From positions 5,558,698 through 5,622,697 of the forward strand of contig NC_065564.1 of assembly GCF_022605725.1 (NCBI RefSeq): a stretch of DNA of 64,000 nucleotides, read 5' to 3'. This document shows positions 1 through 10,514 of this stretch, in pieces. The DNA comes from Anthonomus grandis grandis (Eukaryota; Arthropoda; Insecta; Coleoptera; Curculionidae). Positions within the stretch are counted from its first letter, which is position 1; every line of letters begins with the position of its first letter. Below the pieces are notes generated by a model that was given only the letters and a program-made list of their open reading frames with translations, ran no database searches and had not been told where the DNA came from. Made by a program: the position numbers and the translations under genes.

Positions 1-475
1 AAGTCATGACGCCCAAGCGCCTGGAATAATTAAAAAATTACCAAAACTGCCTGAGGAACCTAAAAAAAATTAATTCAACTAATTGGAAGATACAAGTCAT
101 GACGCCCAAGTGCCTGGAATAATTAAAAATTTACCAAAACTGCCTGAGAAACAAAAAAAAATTAATTCAACTGATTGGAAGATACAAGTGATGACGCCCA
201 AGTGCCTGGAATAATTCAAAATTTACCAAAACTGACTAAAAAACGTAAAAAAAAAATTAATTCATCTGATTGGAACATACAAGTGATGACGCCAAGTACC
301 TGGAATAATTAAAAATTCACCAAAACTGCCTGAAAAACGTTAAAAAAATTAATTCACCTGATTGGAAGATACAAGTGATGACGCCCAAGTACCTGGAATA
401 ATTAAAAATTTACCAAAACTGACTAAAAAACGTAAAAAAAAAATTAATTCAACTGATTGGAAGATGCAAGTGATG
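1..475 (+). repeat. ~93-bp tandem satellite containing GCCTGGAA monomers
   Basis: About five copies of a ~93-bp unit are visible; the phrases 'tgatgacgcccaagtgcctgg' minus its last base, 'ccaaaactg' and 'ttggaagatacaagt' recur at this spacing. Each unit divides into three ~31-bp parts starting GCCTGGAATAA, GCCTGAAAAAC and GATTGGAAGA, so it is a three-monomer higher-order form of the GCCTGGAA minisatellite that fills much of the window. The array is cut by the left edge, so its full length is unknown. No ORF of interest. Confidence 0.85.
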
Positions 476-1430
476 TTTTGATATTTATTGTAAAGAACTG
501 AAAAAAATCGATTCCAGTGGGCTTTATTATTTTTTTAAATTGCTACAACACAGGTCTTTATAAATATTAAATTTTCAAATAATTTTCCTGACTTTTCTAT
601 CGAAAATGGACATTTTTGCCATAAGAGCTATTTAATAGTCTCTTTATGCCCAATATCAAAAAGTCAAAAAAAAACGGCAATGACTTCCTTATTACCGGTT
701 TTTGGAAAAAAATCATAGGATACTTTTTTATTTATTCCTACAAGGGGCATCTATAGAAAAAATTGAAAAAAATTAATTGTCTATAGATTTCGATAAACTT
801 ATCGAGTAAATATATTTAAAGTTTTTTCCGTATTTTCTCCTATAGTATGGAAAACGATCAAGCTAGTTTTTAAAACACCTAACAATTTTTATTTATACCA
901 TTCATTTCTTTATTGCCTACATTTTCAGTAAAAAATCGAAATGTGATTTTTTGAAAAATTCGTATCCGCTTGACAGTATATAGATTGACTTCAATGAGCC
1001 GGCTCCTTTTCCCCAGTTGCGAATGAATATAAAACAGTCGATGGCTGAGAGAGGGTGGAGACAGGGGGGGAGGATGTATATTTTCGCTCATCTTTTTTTC
1101 ATCCCCGTGTTGATCGCCTGAAGGGATTTATCCGGACAAACGCAGAAAAAAAAAGGGAAAAAGTCGGACTTTGAAGCTGGCTTAGTTCCAGTTTCCCGAC
1201 TGTCGCTGCATAAACAGTTTTGTCGCATGAAGGACCAACGGAGGGAAACTACGCTCATGAATATGGAAACTTCACCTGCTGTTGCTGCTGCTGCTGAGTT
1301 TCCACTGTTTATGGACCGGAAGAACTTGTGTGCTGCTTAGTCACGTACAGTCTCACGTCCTGTTTTTTCTTATTTCAAAAATTAACCCAATAGAGAGAGA
1401 GGCAAATATAATAATAATAATTTTGCACGT
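476..1430. other. Non-repetitive stretch, no gene recognised
   Basis: AT-rich sequence without a tandem period. Short ORFs of 70-81 codons exist on both strands but have low complexity and no recognisable domain. A (CTG)n-like run lies near 1278-1296 and GA-rich runs near 1045-1070 and 1391-1402. The GC content rises between about 1090 and 1270. I see no promoter, RNA gene or transposon terminus I can defend. Confidence 0.5.
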
Positions 1431-4400
1431 TTCTGCTGACGTAAAGACACAATTAACGCAACCACAAAAAAATAATCAACAATATAATTATTTAAAAATT
1501 ATTCTTGTGAAAAATATGCTGACGTGAGAAAAAATTAACTGAGCACGGAAGAAGTATGGGGTAAAGCAAGGCACTGACGTAAATAAAAAAATAATTAAAA
1601 AAATTAAAAGGAATAAAGATTCACGGCTTTAGATATGCCGCTGACGTAATATTAAAAAAAAATAATTAAATATACACTGCTCGCCTAATAATATTAATAA
1701 ATGCATTAGAAACCTTCATAAAAAACTTTAAATAGTAAGAGAAAACTAATGGGCTGACGTAAATAAAAATAATTGTTTAACATAATTTCTAACCGGTTAA
1801 AATAATGACAAAAAATAGGTTAATTCGTAGATTATAAATAATTAAGCAGTAAAAGAGCATCTGGTTGACGTAAAGGGAAAATTAATTTAAATTGATCGGA
1901 AATTATTATAAAATGAAGTGAAAAAGTTTGCTGACGTGAATAAAAAAATGATTTAATAATCGCTGCTGGCTTAATAAAATGAAAGAAATATAACAAACAT
2001 TTATTTTAAAAAATTATCTAAGGGTAAGGGAGAAAGCAAAGGGCTGACGTACGTAAAAAATTAATTAAATTAATGGAAAAATAGTCTGTGAATAATAAGG
2101 AAAAATTTGGCTGATGTAGAGAAAAAAATATCTAGGAAACACTCCTCGTCTAATAAAATTGAAAAGGAGAATCTGGCAAATGTAAAGGGAAAATTAATTG
2201 AAATTTATCGGAAATTATTACAAAATAAAGAAAAAAGGTTTGCCGACGTAAAGAAAAATTAACTTAGCTGCTACTGCTTTAAATTGCCAAAAAAAATCTA
2301 TAGCGCATGGGTCATAAATTATTAAACAGTAAGGAAGAATTTGGCTGACGTAAAGGAAAAATTAATTTAAATTTATCGAAAAAAAATTTTTGATATAAAG
2401 AAAAAATAATTTGAGAATTTACTATTTGTCCAATAAAATAAGGAAAAAAACAGTAAGTGGGAAAATAAACTGCTGACGTAAACAAAAAATTAAATTGCCC
2501 AAAAAATCTATAGTTCATAAATTATTAAACGGCAAGGGAAAATTTGGCTGATGTGAAGGAAAAATTAAATTAATCGGAAATCACTAGAAAGTAAAGGAAA
2601 GAAGTTTGCTGATGTAGGGAAAAAAATATTTTAATATACAATTTTCATTTAATAAAACGAAAAAAAAAATATTAAATTAATTGAGAAATTATGAAATGGC
2701 TGCGAGAAAATTCGCTTACGTAAAGAAAAATTAATTTAACATACAAGGCTTGCAATGCAAAACAAAAATTTATTATAAGAAATTACTTGACAGTAAGGGG
2801 GAAAACAGGGCGCTGACGTACCTAAAAAATTAGTTTAACCTAACTGCTAACCGTTTAAATTGCCAAAAAAATCTATAGTTCATGGGTCATAAATTAGTAA
2901 ACGGTAAGTGTGAATGCAGCTGACGTGAAGGAAAAATTAATTTATATTTATCGGAAATTAATATAAAATAAAGACAAAAAGTTTGCTGACGTAAAGAAAC
3001 AAATATTTTAATATACAATTTTTAATTAATAAAATAAAAAAAAAATAATTGGGTAAATTAATTAATACATTAATTGAGAAATTATAAAATGGCTGCGAGA
3101 AAGAACGCTTACGTAAAGAAAAATTAATTTAACATGCAATGCTTGCAATGCAAAACAAAAATTTATTATAAGAAATAACTTGACAGTAAGGGGGAAAACA
3201 GGGTGCTGACGTACCTAAAAAATTAGTTTAACCTAACTGCTAATTATTTAAATTTCCAAAAATGGACGTAAAGGGAAAATTAATTTAAAATTTTCGGAAA
3301 TTATTACAAAATAAAGACAACAAGTTTGCTGACGTAAAGAAACAAATATTTTAATATACAATTTTTAATTAATACAATAAAAAAAAATTAATTGGGTAAA
3401 TTAATTAATACATTAATTGAGAAATTATGAAATGGATGCGATCAAAGTTTGCTTACGTAAAGAAAAATTAATTTAACATACAATATTTGCAATGCAAAAC
3501 AAACATTTATTATAATAACTTACTTGACAGTAAGGGAGAAAACAGGGTACGTACTTAAAAAATTAGCTTAACCTAACTGCTAATTATTTAAATTTCCAAA
3601 AAAATCTATAGTTAATGGATCATAAATTATTAAACAGTAAAGGAGAATCTGGCTGACGTGAAGGGAAAATTAATTTAAATTTATCGGAAATCAATACAAA
3701 ATAAAGAAAAGAAGTTTGATGACGTAAAGAAATAAATATTTTAATACACAATTTTTATTTAATAAAAAAAAATTAATTGGGTAAATTAATTAATAAATTA
3801 ATTGAGAAATTATGAATGCTTGCAATGCAAAACAAAAATTTATTATAAGAAATTACTTGACAGTAAGGGGGAAAACAGGGCGCTGATGTACATAAAAAAT
3901 TAGTTTAACCTAACTGCTAACCATTTAATTTGCCAAAAAAATCTATAGTTCATGGGTCATAAATTATTAAACTGTGAGTGTGAATGTAGCTGACGTGAAG
4001 GGAAAATTAATTTAAATTTATCGGAAATCAATACAAAATAAAGTAAAGAAGTTTGCTGACGCATAGAAAAAATTAATTAAATATTATAATAACAATTTTC
4101 ATCTAATGAAATGAACAAAGAATAAAAAATATTATTTAATTGATTGAATTTACGAGAAATTAATAAATGGCTGAGAGAAAGTTGGCTGACGTAAAGAAAA
4201 AATTAATTAAATATACTGCTTGTATAAAAAAAATTCAAATATAGAAAACTTTCAATAAATTGTATTATAAGAAATTATTGCATAAAAAAGGAAAACAGTT
4301 CGCTGATGTAAAAAAAAATTAATATACACTTCTCATCTAATGAAATCCATAAACAGTGGCGAGAGAGTTCGCTGACGTAAAGAGAAAATTACTTTAATTT

Positions 4401-4800
4401 TTTTTAAAATATAAATTACTTTATGAGAAATGACAAAGTGAAGAGAAAATTTGCTGACGTAAATAAAAATTAAATTGCCAAACGCATAAAAAATATTATG
4501 TAATTGGTTGAATTGATTGACAAATTAATTGAGAAATTATTAAATGGCTGAGAGGAAGTTGGCTGACGTAAAGAAACAATTAATTTAATATACTGTTGGT
4601 ATAAAAAAATTGTATTAGAAATTATTGCAGTAAGAAAAAGGTCTTACAAATTGTTTTATAAGAATTAAATGGTTGTGAGAAAGTTCACTTACGTGAACAA
4701 AAAAATAATTAAATATACACTTAGCATGTAATGAGTTCCATATTTATTGTTGAGAGGGTCTGCTGACGTAAATAAAAATTAAATTAAGAGGGTCTGTGTA
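1431..4800 (+). repeat. TGACGTAA / AATTAATTTAA tandem array
   Basis: A degenerate tandem array in which GCTGACGTAAAG followed by AAAAATTAATTTAA recurs every ~50-130 bp. By eye I count about 23 TGACGT sites, plus TGATGT and TTACGTAA variants (the latter near 2713, 3111 and 3451). From ~2680 to ~3990 a larger unit of roughly 340-390 bp repeats, marked by 'gaaattatgaaatgg', 'cttgcaatgcaaaac', 'acttgacagtaaggg' and 'cctaactgctaa'. TGACGTAA resembles CREB/ATF sites and TTACGTAA is the palindromic PAR-bZIP site; this is family knowledge, not evidence of function. No coding potential. Confidence 0.8.
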
Positions 4801-5879
4801 AGAATTTCATATATATAGTTCAATAAAATAATTAAACCTTTAAACATAATTGGTCCTTCGAGCCGTTTTTTGATGCCAATCTCTTAGTAACGAACAAAGA
4901 ACCATATCATGTTTTTGCACAACTTTCTATTAACCTTCTCACATTTAATTTAAATGTTAAGCTCAACTCCTCGGTCCTTCGAGCCGGTTTAAACTCAAAT
5001 ATTCCAAATAAATTCCGATTCGATAAAAAGGGGGGGAATTTCCAATCAGCTCGATAACATAAATAAATATCTTATTCCGTTTGGCATAACCTAAAAGGGT
5101 TGAGATGGCCACTTTCTTATATGGGATTTTTTATTAGAGAAGCCGGGGCTATATCGGGAAATACGACCCCCGATGGCCGAAAACTGGGTTAAAGCCAATA
5201 TAAGTGGCGAGATATCCAAACGAAAAAGATATTGGAGCGGTAGGAGAGGATGGAGGGGGAGGGAATCGATTCGAAATCTTCCTGGGGGACTTTAAAGTAA
5301 ATACATAATGGCGGAATTGCTGCCAACTGGCGCGCAAACTACAATTTTACGATACCAAATCGCTTATAAATTGATAAATTTTTTCCCAAGGAAAATCTCG
5401 ATGGAACTTTCTTATTTTCCCGGGGAAAAACCATCTAAATTCAGCGGACGTCCCCGACTGGGGGGCAACGCAATATAAACTTCCACGTATCACAGAGGAA
5501 ATTCCTGTCCCCCACCCCCTCCCTGTGTTTGAACCTCTAAAGATGACATTTCTGTTCACGTATCTCTTTTGTCTCCTTTGACCGGACGTCCTATCCCTGC
5601 TCTGTCTCTCTCTCTTTCGCTCTCTTTAGACTCCCGGAATTGTTGTTTTTATTCGATTTTAAGTCCCGATGGTGATTTCCACGTAATCCTTGGGAATAAA
5701 CACTCGGTTTACCCCAGTCAGGAACAGACTGACATTCCACTGTCGGGAACTTTCCGGGAAAGTTTACTACTCCGCATCCTGAATATGCCGCTGTTTGCTT
5801 GTTGGGGGATGATTTTTGAGGGCTGTCGGGGGTGTCATTGACCCCCCACTTTTAGGGGATAGAGGACGTTTTTGATTTC
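4801..5879. other. GC-richer unique island with duplicated 14-mer
   Basis: No gene recognised. GGTCCTTCGAGCCG occurs at 4852-4865 and again at 4973-4986, and its reverse complement at 12531-12544. The 5080-5870 part is richer in G+C and CpG than the flanking arrays and contains a CT-rich microsatellite (about 5598-5628). ORFs of 62-90 codons here are low in complexity and lack domains. The island could be conserved noncoding sequence, which only cross-species alignment could show. Confidence 0.5.
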
Positions 5880-5955
5880 TTCCAGGCATTTTTCAGGATG
5901 GACTAAATTTGTTTCTCCTTTTCCAGGTATTTCGAGAATATTTTTATCCTTCTTA
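5880..5955 (-). repeat. Short TTCCAGGC minisatellite fragment
   Basis: Two to three diverged monomers of the TTCCAGGCATTT type are visible, the pyrimidine-rich orientation of the window-wide GCCTGGAA family. It stops exactly where the CAGCCCAAGCAACACA boundary of the satellite-bearing element begins, so that element probably inserted into a minisatellite. Confidence 0.55.
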
Positions 5956-5972
5956 CAGCCCAAGCAACACAC

Positions 5973-7320
5973 GATGAAAAACAATGTTTTTGCAGAAAAT
6001 ATATCCTCAATATTTAATCTAATAACACTGTTTATTGAAATTTGATATAATTGTACATTAATAAATAGTTAATACAAAAACAGTGCTATTAGATTGGATA
6101 TTGTGGACAAAAAACAGTGATTTTTCAAAAGAATTTCTTACTGGACAAATGTCTGGGGTGGGTGGGGGGGGTAAGGGTTGTGTTAATAAAAAACAATGTT
6201 TTTGCAGAAAATACATTCTCAATATTTAACCTAATTACACTGTTTATTTAAATTTGATATAATTGTATATTAATAAATAGTTAATACAAAAACAATGCTA
6301 TTAGATTGGATATTATGGATAAAAAACAGTGATTTTTCAAAGGAATTTCTTACTGGACAAATGTCTGGGGTGGGTGGGGGGGTAAGGGTTGTGTTGATGA
6401 AAAACAATGTTTTTGCAGAAAATATATCCTCAATATTTAATCTAATAACACTGTTTATGTAAATTTGATATAATTGTATATTAATAAATAGTTAATACAA
6501 AAACAGTGCTATTAGATTGGATATTATAAACAAAAAACAGTGATTTTTCAAAAGAATTTCTTACTGGACAAATGTTTGGGGTGGGTGGGGGGGGTAAGGG
6601 TTGTGTTGATGAAAAACAATGTTTTTGCAGAAAATATATCCTCAATATTTAATCTAATAACACTGTTTATTTAAATTTGATATAATTGTATATTAATAAA
6701 TAGGTAATACAAAAACAGTGCTATTAGATTGGATTTTATGGACAAAAAAATCAGTGATTTTTCAAAAGAATTTCTTACAGGACAAATTTTTGGGGTGGGT
6801 GGGGAGGGGTAAGGGTTGTGGTAATGAAAAATAATGTTTTTGCAGAAAATATATCCTCAATATTTAACCTAATAACACTGTTTATTTAAATTTGAGATAA
6901 TTGTATATTAATAAATAGTTAATACAAAAACAGTGCTATTAGATTGGATATTGTGGACAAAAAACAGTGATTTTTCAAAAGAATTTCTTACTGGACAAAT
7001 GTTTGGGGTGGGTGGGGGGGGTAAGGGTTTTTTGGTGAAAAACAATGTTTTTGCAGAAAATATACCTCAATATTTAATCTAATAACACTGTTTATTTAAA
7101 TTTGATATAATTGTATATTAATAAATAGTTAATACAAAAACAGTGCTATTAGATTGGACATTGTGGACAAAAATCAGTGATTTTTCAAAAGAATTTCTTA
7201 CAGGACAAATGTTTGGGGTGGGTGGGGGGGTAAGGGTTGTGTTAATGAAAAACAATGTTTTTTCAGAAAATATATCCTCAAAATTTAATCTAATAACGCT
7301 CTTTATTTAAATTTTATATA
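5973..7320 (+). repeat. ~212-bp satellite array with G-rich core
   Basis: Monomer starts (GATGAAAAACAATG or close variants) fall at about 5973, 6184, 6396, 6608, 6823, 7034 and 7243, giving a period near 212 bp. Each monomer carries ACAATGTTTTTGCAG, ACAGTGCTATTAGATTGG, ACAGTGATTTTTCAAAAG and a G-rich block of type GGGGTGGGTGGGGGG followed by TAAGGG (e.g. 6155-6177). Four G-runs with short loops fit the usual G-quadruplex rule. Monomers differ by only a few bases, so amplification is fairly recent. No ORF. Confidence 0.9.
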
Positions 7321-7334
7321 ATTTTATATATAAA

Positions 7335-7968
7335 ATCAAATCAAAAAAATCAAAATCAAAAAAAGTTTATTACCAAAAAAAAATATTTATAAATATAATT
7401 ACATGAGAAAATAAAATTTTTGACAATTTTTGGTAAAAGGAACTGCTTCGCGATTATATGAAACAGGCCTTAACAAGAAAATGACATTACAAACCATCAT
7501 ATTGAAACTGAAAAGATTATAAATAAACACAAAAAAAAAATCCTAATTAACCTAAAAAAGAACAAAACTAAAACTAAAAACGGCAGAAACTAAAATGGCA
7601 AAGCAATTTGGCTGGCATGCGACGGAAGGCAACAAGCGTAGACAAAAGAGAACTACAAAAAAAGATTAAACAGGCCAGCTTATCTTTGGTCTTGATTGAT
7701 TTTGCAGTTTATGTTAAACATACTACTAGGCATCTCGTTGGGAGTCGAGAAGAATTTGCTTAACCTTGGTGTAAAATTTATTAAGTGGCAAATCTTTGAT
7801 ATTTTTTGGCAAGTTATTCCACATTGTAACTCCAACAACCGAAAATGACTTGTGGAAATTACTTGTTCTATGTTGAGGTATTCTAAAACTTCCAGCATTA
7901 CGAGTATTGTGTAAATGCGAAAGAGTAAAAAAAACTTATTTAAATAAGGGGGTTGACCCAACTTTATT
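7335..7968 (-). mobile_element. 5'-truncated LINE 3' end with target duplication
   Basis: A non-LTR retrotransposon tail inserted in a satellite monomer. The direct repeat ATTTTATATATAAA flanks it at 7321-7334 and 7969-7982, a 14-bp target-site duplication. On the minus strand it holds the C-terminal end of a reverse-transcriptase ORF, a 3' UTR, and a tail of TTTTGAT-like repeats rather than pure poly(A) (7335-7362). Most of the element, including endonuclease and RT palm, is missing, as expected from incomplete reverse transcription. Confidence 0.8.
7725..7928 (-). pseudogene. LINE reverse transcriptase C-terminal fragment
   Basis: Read on the minus strand in a frame different from the longest ORF, this encodes ~65 residues ending in a stop at about 7725-7727. 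It includes NTRNAGSFRIPQHRTSNFHK, then MWNNLPKNIKDLP and a KVKQILLD tail. The order 'RIPxHRTxxxxKSFxVxGxxxWNxLP' is the conserved C-terminus of many insect LINE ORF2 proteins (Jockey/I/CR1-like groups). No catalytic motif remains, so this is a dead 5'-truncated copy. The exact clade cannot be fixed from the tail alone. Confidence 0.75.
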
Positions 7969-7990
7969 ATTTTATATATAAAGGCATATA

Positions 7991-9400
7991 CAGTGTGGTG
8001 ACTTTGACTGGAATAAATTCAGTTAAAACTAATTAAATTTTATCTCGCAAAATTCCTGAGACCCGTCGATTTTTGTTTATTTTTTTTCACATTTCAAGAT
8101 AGTTTTTGTATTTTTTCACCTACAGGGGGGGTCCAAATTAACCCCAACTTTTTTTTTCAAATGGAAAGCCACTTTTTTTAAACTCTCATTGAAAAGAGCC
8201 CTTTTTCTTGATTAAATTGCCCTATTTACTTTTGTGATTATCTAAAGGAGAAATACGAAAAAAAAATTAAAACCATTAAATTATTAAAAGTCTCGAAATA
8301 TTTTGTGTTGGTAAATTTTTGGCGTGTTTGTTTATTTTATTGGTATCGAGACATTTCCTGACATTGTTGTAGTGTCACTGTTAAAGTGAATTTCAACCAG
8401 TTGTTAAAAAAGTTAACTTATATTGAAAAAATGCCTTATTTATCCAAATCCCACAAGATTGAAATCTTAATCATAATTGGTTATGGGGACAGAAGTCGTA
8501 CTCAGCTAGAGATTGTCCACTTATTCAGGCAGAAATATCCAGATTTGCCACCTATTAACCAAGGTACGGTTAGTAAAATCGAAAGCAGATTTCGAGAAGT
8601 TGGGCACGTGAGGGATGTTTCAAGACAAAGGTCTTCTAAAATCGATAAAAACACCCAATTAAATGTATTGTTAGCGATGGAAGAAAATCCGTTAACTGCA
8701 GCCAGAAGAGTAGCTCGCGAAAACTCTATTCATCATAAATCTGTGCTAAAAATTTTAAAGTACAAACAAACGACCTTATAAAATGCAACCCGTTCAAGAG
8801 TTATTGGAAGACGATCCAGATCGCAGAGTTCAGTTCTGTGAATTAATGATGAACGCCATTGACGAAAATCGCATATCTTCGGAGTGGATCCTTTTTTCTG
8901 ATGAGGCTACATTCACCCTAAATGGCCATGTTAATAAGCAGAACTGTCGCTACTGGTCTGACGAGAACTAATACACAATATCCCCAGAAAACTAATGTTT
9001 GGGCTGGCATAATTGGCAGGCAAGTTATAGAGCCCATATTCTTCAATGATACTTTAACTGGGGAAAGATATCTAGAATTTCTTGAACATGAACTAGTTCC
9101 AGTCTTACGTGCCCTATATCCGAGTCAGTTCGATCCAGATTTGTATGATGAAAGAATCTGGATGCAACAAGATGGTGCTCCCCCACATTATGCCCGTAAT
9201 GTACGCCAGTATTTAGATGACAATTTTCCAAACAGATGGATTTTTGGGTTAATTTGGACCCCCCCCCCCTGTACGTGAAAAAATACATAAACTATCTTGA
9301 AATGTGAACAAAAATAAACAAAAATCGAGTCTCAGGAATTTTGCGAGATAAATTTTGACTAGTTTTAACTGAATTTATTCCAGTTAAAGTCACCACACTG
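7991..9400 (+). mobile_element. Tc1/mariner element, DD41D type, copy 1
   Basis: A 1,410-bp element between TA dinucleotides (7989-7990 and 9401-9402) in a satellite monomer. Both ends start CAGTGTGGTGACTTTGACTGG (minus the last base) or a one-mismatch version; the inverted repeats extend ~140 bp, to CACCTACAGGGGGG. Long TIRs, TA duplication and transposase similarity put it in Tc1/mariner. The nearly identical second copy (50.6-53.7 kb) supplies the missing end and shows 41 residues between the second and third catalytic aspartates, the spacing of rosa-type DD41D elements. This copy has a C-terminal deletion. Confidence 0.9.
8431..9278 (+). pseudogene. Mariner (DD41D) transposase, broken copy 1
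   Basis: The start is the ATG at 8431 (MPYLSKSHKIEIL); an in-frame GTG at 8386 would not be used in a eukaryote. The N-terminus has two helix-turn-helix-like segments (QGTVSKIESRF; LTAARRVARENS). The frame breaks near 8755 (about 2 nt lost relative to copy 2) and again near 8970 after CRYWSDEN. The first catalytic Asp is in FSDEATF (8899-8901) and the second in MQQDGAPPHY (9171-9173). After DDNFPNRWI the sequence jumps to the 3' TIR, deleting ~0.4 kb with the third Asp. The product would be inactive. The deletion joins at similar 'gattt/ggtt' sequence. Confidence 0.88.
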
Positions 9401-9402
9401 TA

Positions 9403-9490
9403 TAAATATTTAGTATAAAAACAGCGTTATTAGATTGGATAATATGGACAAAAAACAGTGATTTTTCAAAAGAATTTCATATAATTTTTA
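9403..9490 (+). repeat. Satellite monomer resumed after mariner
   Basis: The sequence continues the interrupted ~212-bp monomer with AATATTTAGTATAAAAACAG, TTATTAGATTGG and ACAGTGATTTTTCAAAAG, ending in GAATTTCAT. Continuity across the LINE and mariner proves that both inserted into an existing satellite. Confidence 0.85.
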
Positions 9491-10149
9491 GAGGTTGGCA
9501 ACATGTATGTCCTGTTTAAGTTCCATAATCAAGCGTAATTCCCGCAAAACCAACTAAATATTATCCCGATGGATCACAGGGACCACGCGTAACAACCTGT
9601 AGCCCCCGCACTAATAAATTACGGTAATGAGTCGGCGGCGTATAAAGGGTTGCCAGTAGCCCTTTGATTCGACCCCCTTCCCCCCTCCCCCTGCACGGGA
9701 AATGTGGGAAATTAATAAATAATTGAACTCCCTTGGCATGTGCGTTGGCCGCCCTTCACCCCCTTTCCTAACCAGCGAGGCCCCCAAGGGTTGTTTCTCA
9801 AAATCAATTATTATCCAACAGGAAACAAATCGTAATAATAATAAGGAAATTATTGAAATATAATTATATAAATATAGTACATTCATTATCAAAGTCACTA
9901 ACTGGTGCAATGTAAAACTAATAATAGGTAATAAATTAAGTATTTATTTAGCATCAATGCTACAAGAGATACATATTGAATTGGCTTAAAAAAAACTATA
10001 TCAAATACAGAGTATTTTATAGCTTCAGTTAATATAAAATCAATTTATTTGGAAATCCCATTGATATATCTTTCTCCCTTGCACTCATGGAGTTCTTATA
10101 AGAAGTACTAGAAGGAGTAATCGGATATACAAGTGCGATACCCCATTTT
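9491..10149. other. Unique island, no gene recognised
   Basis: A GC-richer part (about 9530-9800) contains C-rich and CpG-containing sequence; the rest is AT-rich. The ORFs are short and have no domain. I see no repeat period or transposon end here. Confidence 0.45.
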
Positions 10150-10514
10150 AAAGGCAATTAAAAATCCTTTTTAAAAATGAGAAAATCCAATATGGCGCCC
10201 ATGAGAAAAAAATAAAGTTGATGATGATCGAAAAAAAACGGAACGTCGGATTAATTTTTTTTTGCGTCATGTTGTAATACATAAAAAGTGGCAATAAAAA
10301 ACTGTTTTTAATTTTCCGATATCTCTTTAAATAAAGTCGATAGAAGGTAAAAACGATTTTGTCAAATTTCGATTTTTTTCGGATAACTTCGGAAGTATAC
10401 GGAATTTTTTAAACGTAATTTTATTAAGCTCCAAATTGCGCAACTTTGCCTCTATTTAACCGACCCTGTAACTCTCACGGTTTCCGAGATTCCAATGGTA
10501 TTTGGAACACCCTG
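10150..10514. mobile_element. Probable nonautonomous mariner-like fragment
   Basis: The right boundary GGAACACCCTG (10504-10514), followed by TA, is the reverse complement of the CAGGGTGTTCC terminus common to mariner-type elements and matches the right end of the MITE at 45179-45189. I could not find the opposite terminus, so this is a truncated or badly diverged copy. Interior sequence is AT-rich and noncoding. Confidence 0.45.

Larger units (their letters stand above)
5956..9490 (-). mobile_element. Composite satellite-bearing element, nested insertions
   Basis: The left boundary is CAGCCCAAGCAACACA (5956-5971), also found at the start of the copy at 20710. About 6.5 monomers of the ~212-bp satellite follow, then a LINE fragment (7335-7968) and a mariner (7991-9400), and the satellite resumes at 9403. 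It ends near 9490 in 'gaatttcat', the same place where the head of the 20.7-kb copy joins its monomers. The shared boundary at opposite ends of oppositely oriented copies suggests short terminal inverted repeats. The class is unknown: a nonautonomous DNA transposon or a Helitron-like element with central tandem repeats are the main options. Confidence 0.5.

Noticed and set aside
5569..5841. 90-codon ORF starting near a CT microsatellite
   Set aside because: The start codon is not ATG in the genomic sequence, the N-terminus is microsatellite-coded Leu/Ser, and no domain is present.
6155..7013. Telomeric-type repeat because of TAAGGG strings
   Set aside because: TAAGGG occurs once per 212-bp monomer, not in tandem; insect telomeres usually use TTAGG.
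5973..7320. CRISPR array
   Set aside because: The 212-bp units are whole satellite monomers without short repeats and unique spacers, and the surroundings are eukaryotic.
9043..9288. 81-codon minus-strand ORF
   Set aside because: Antisense shadow of the DD41D transposase.
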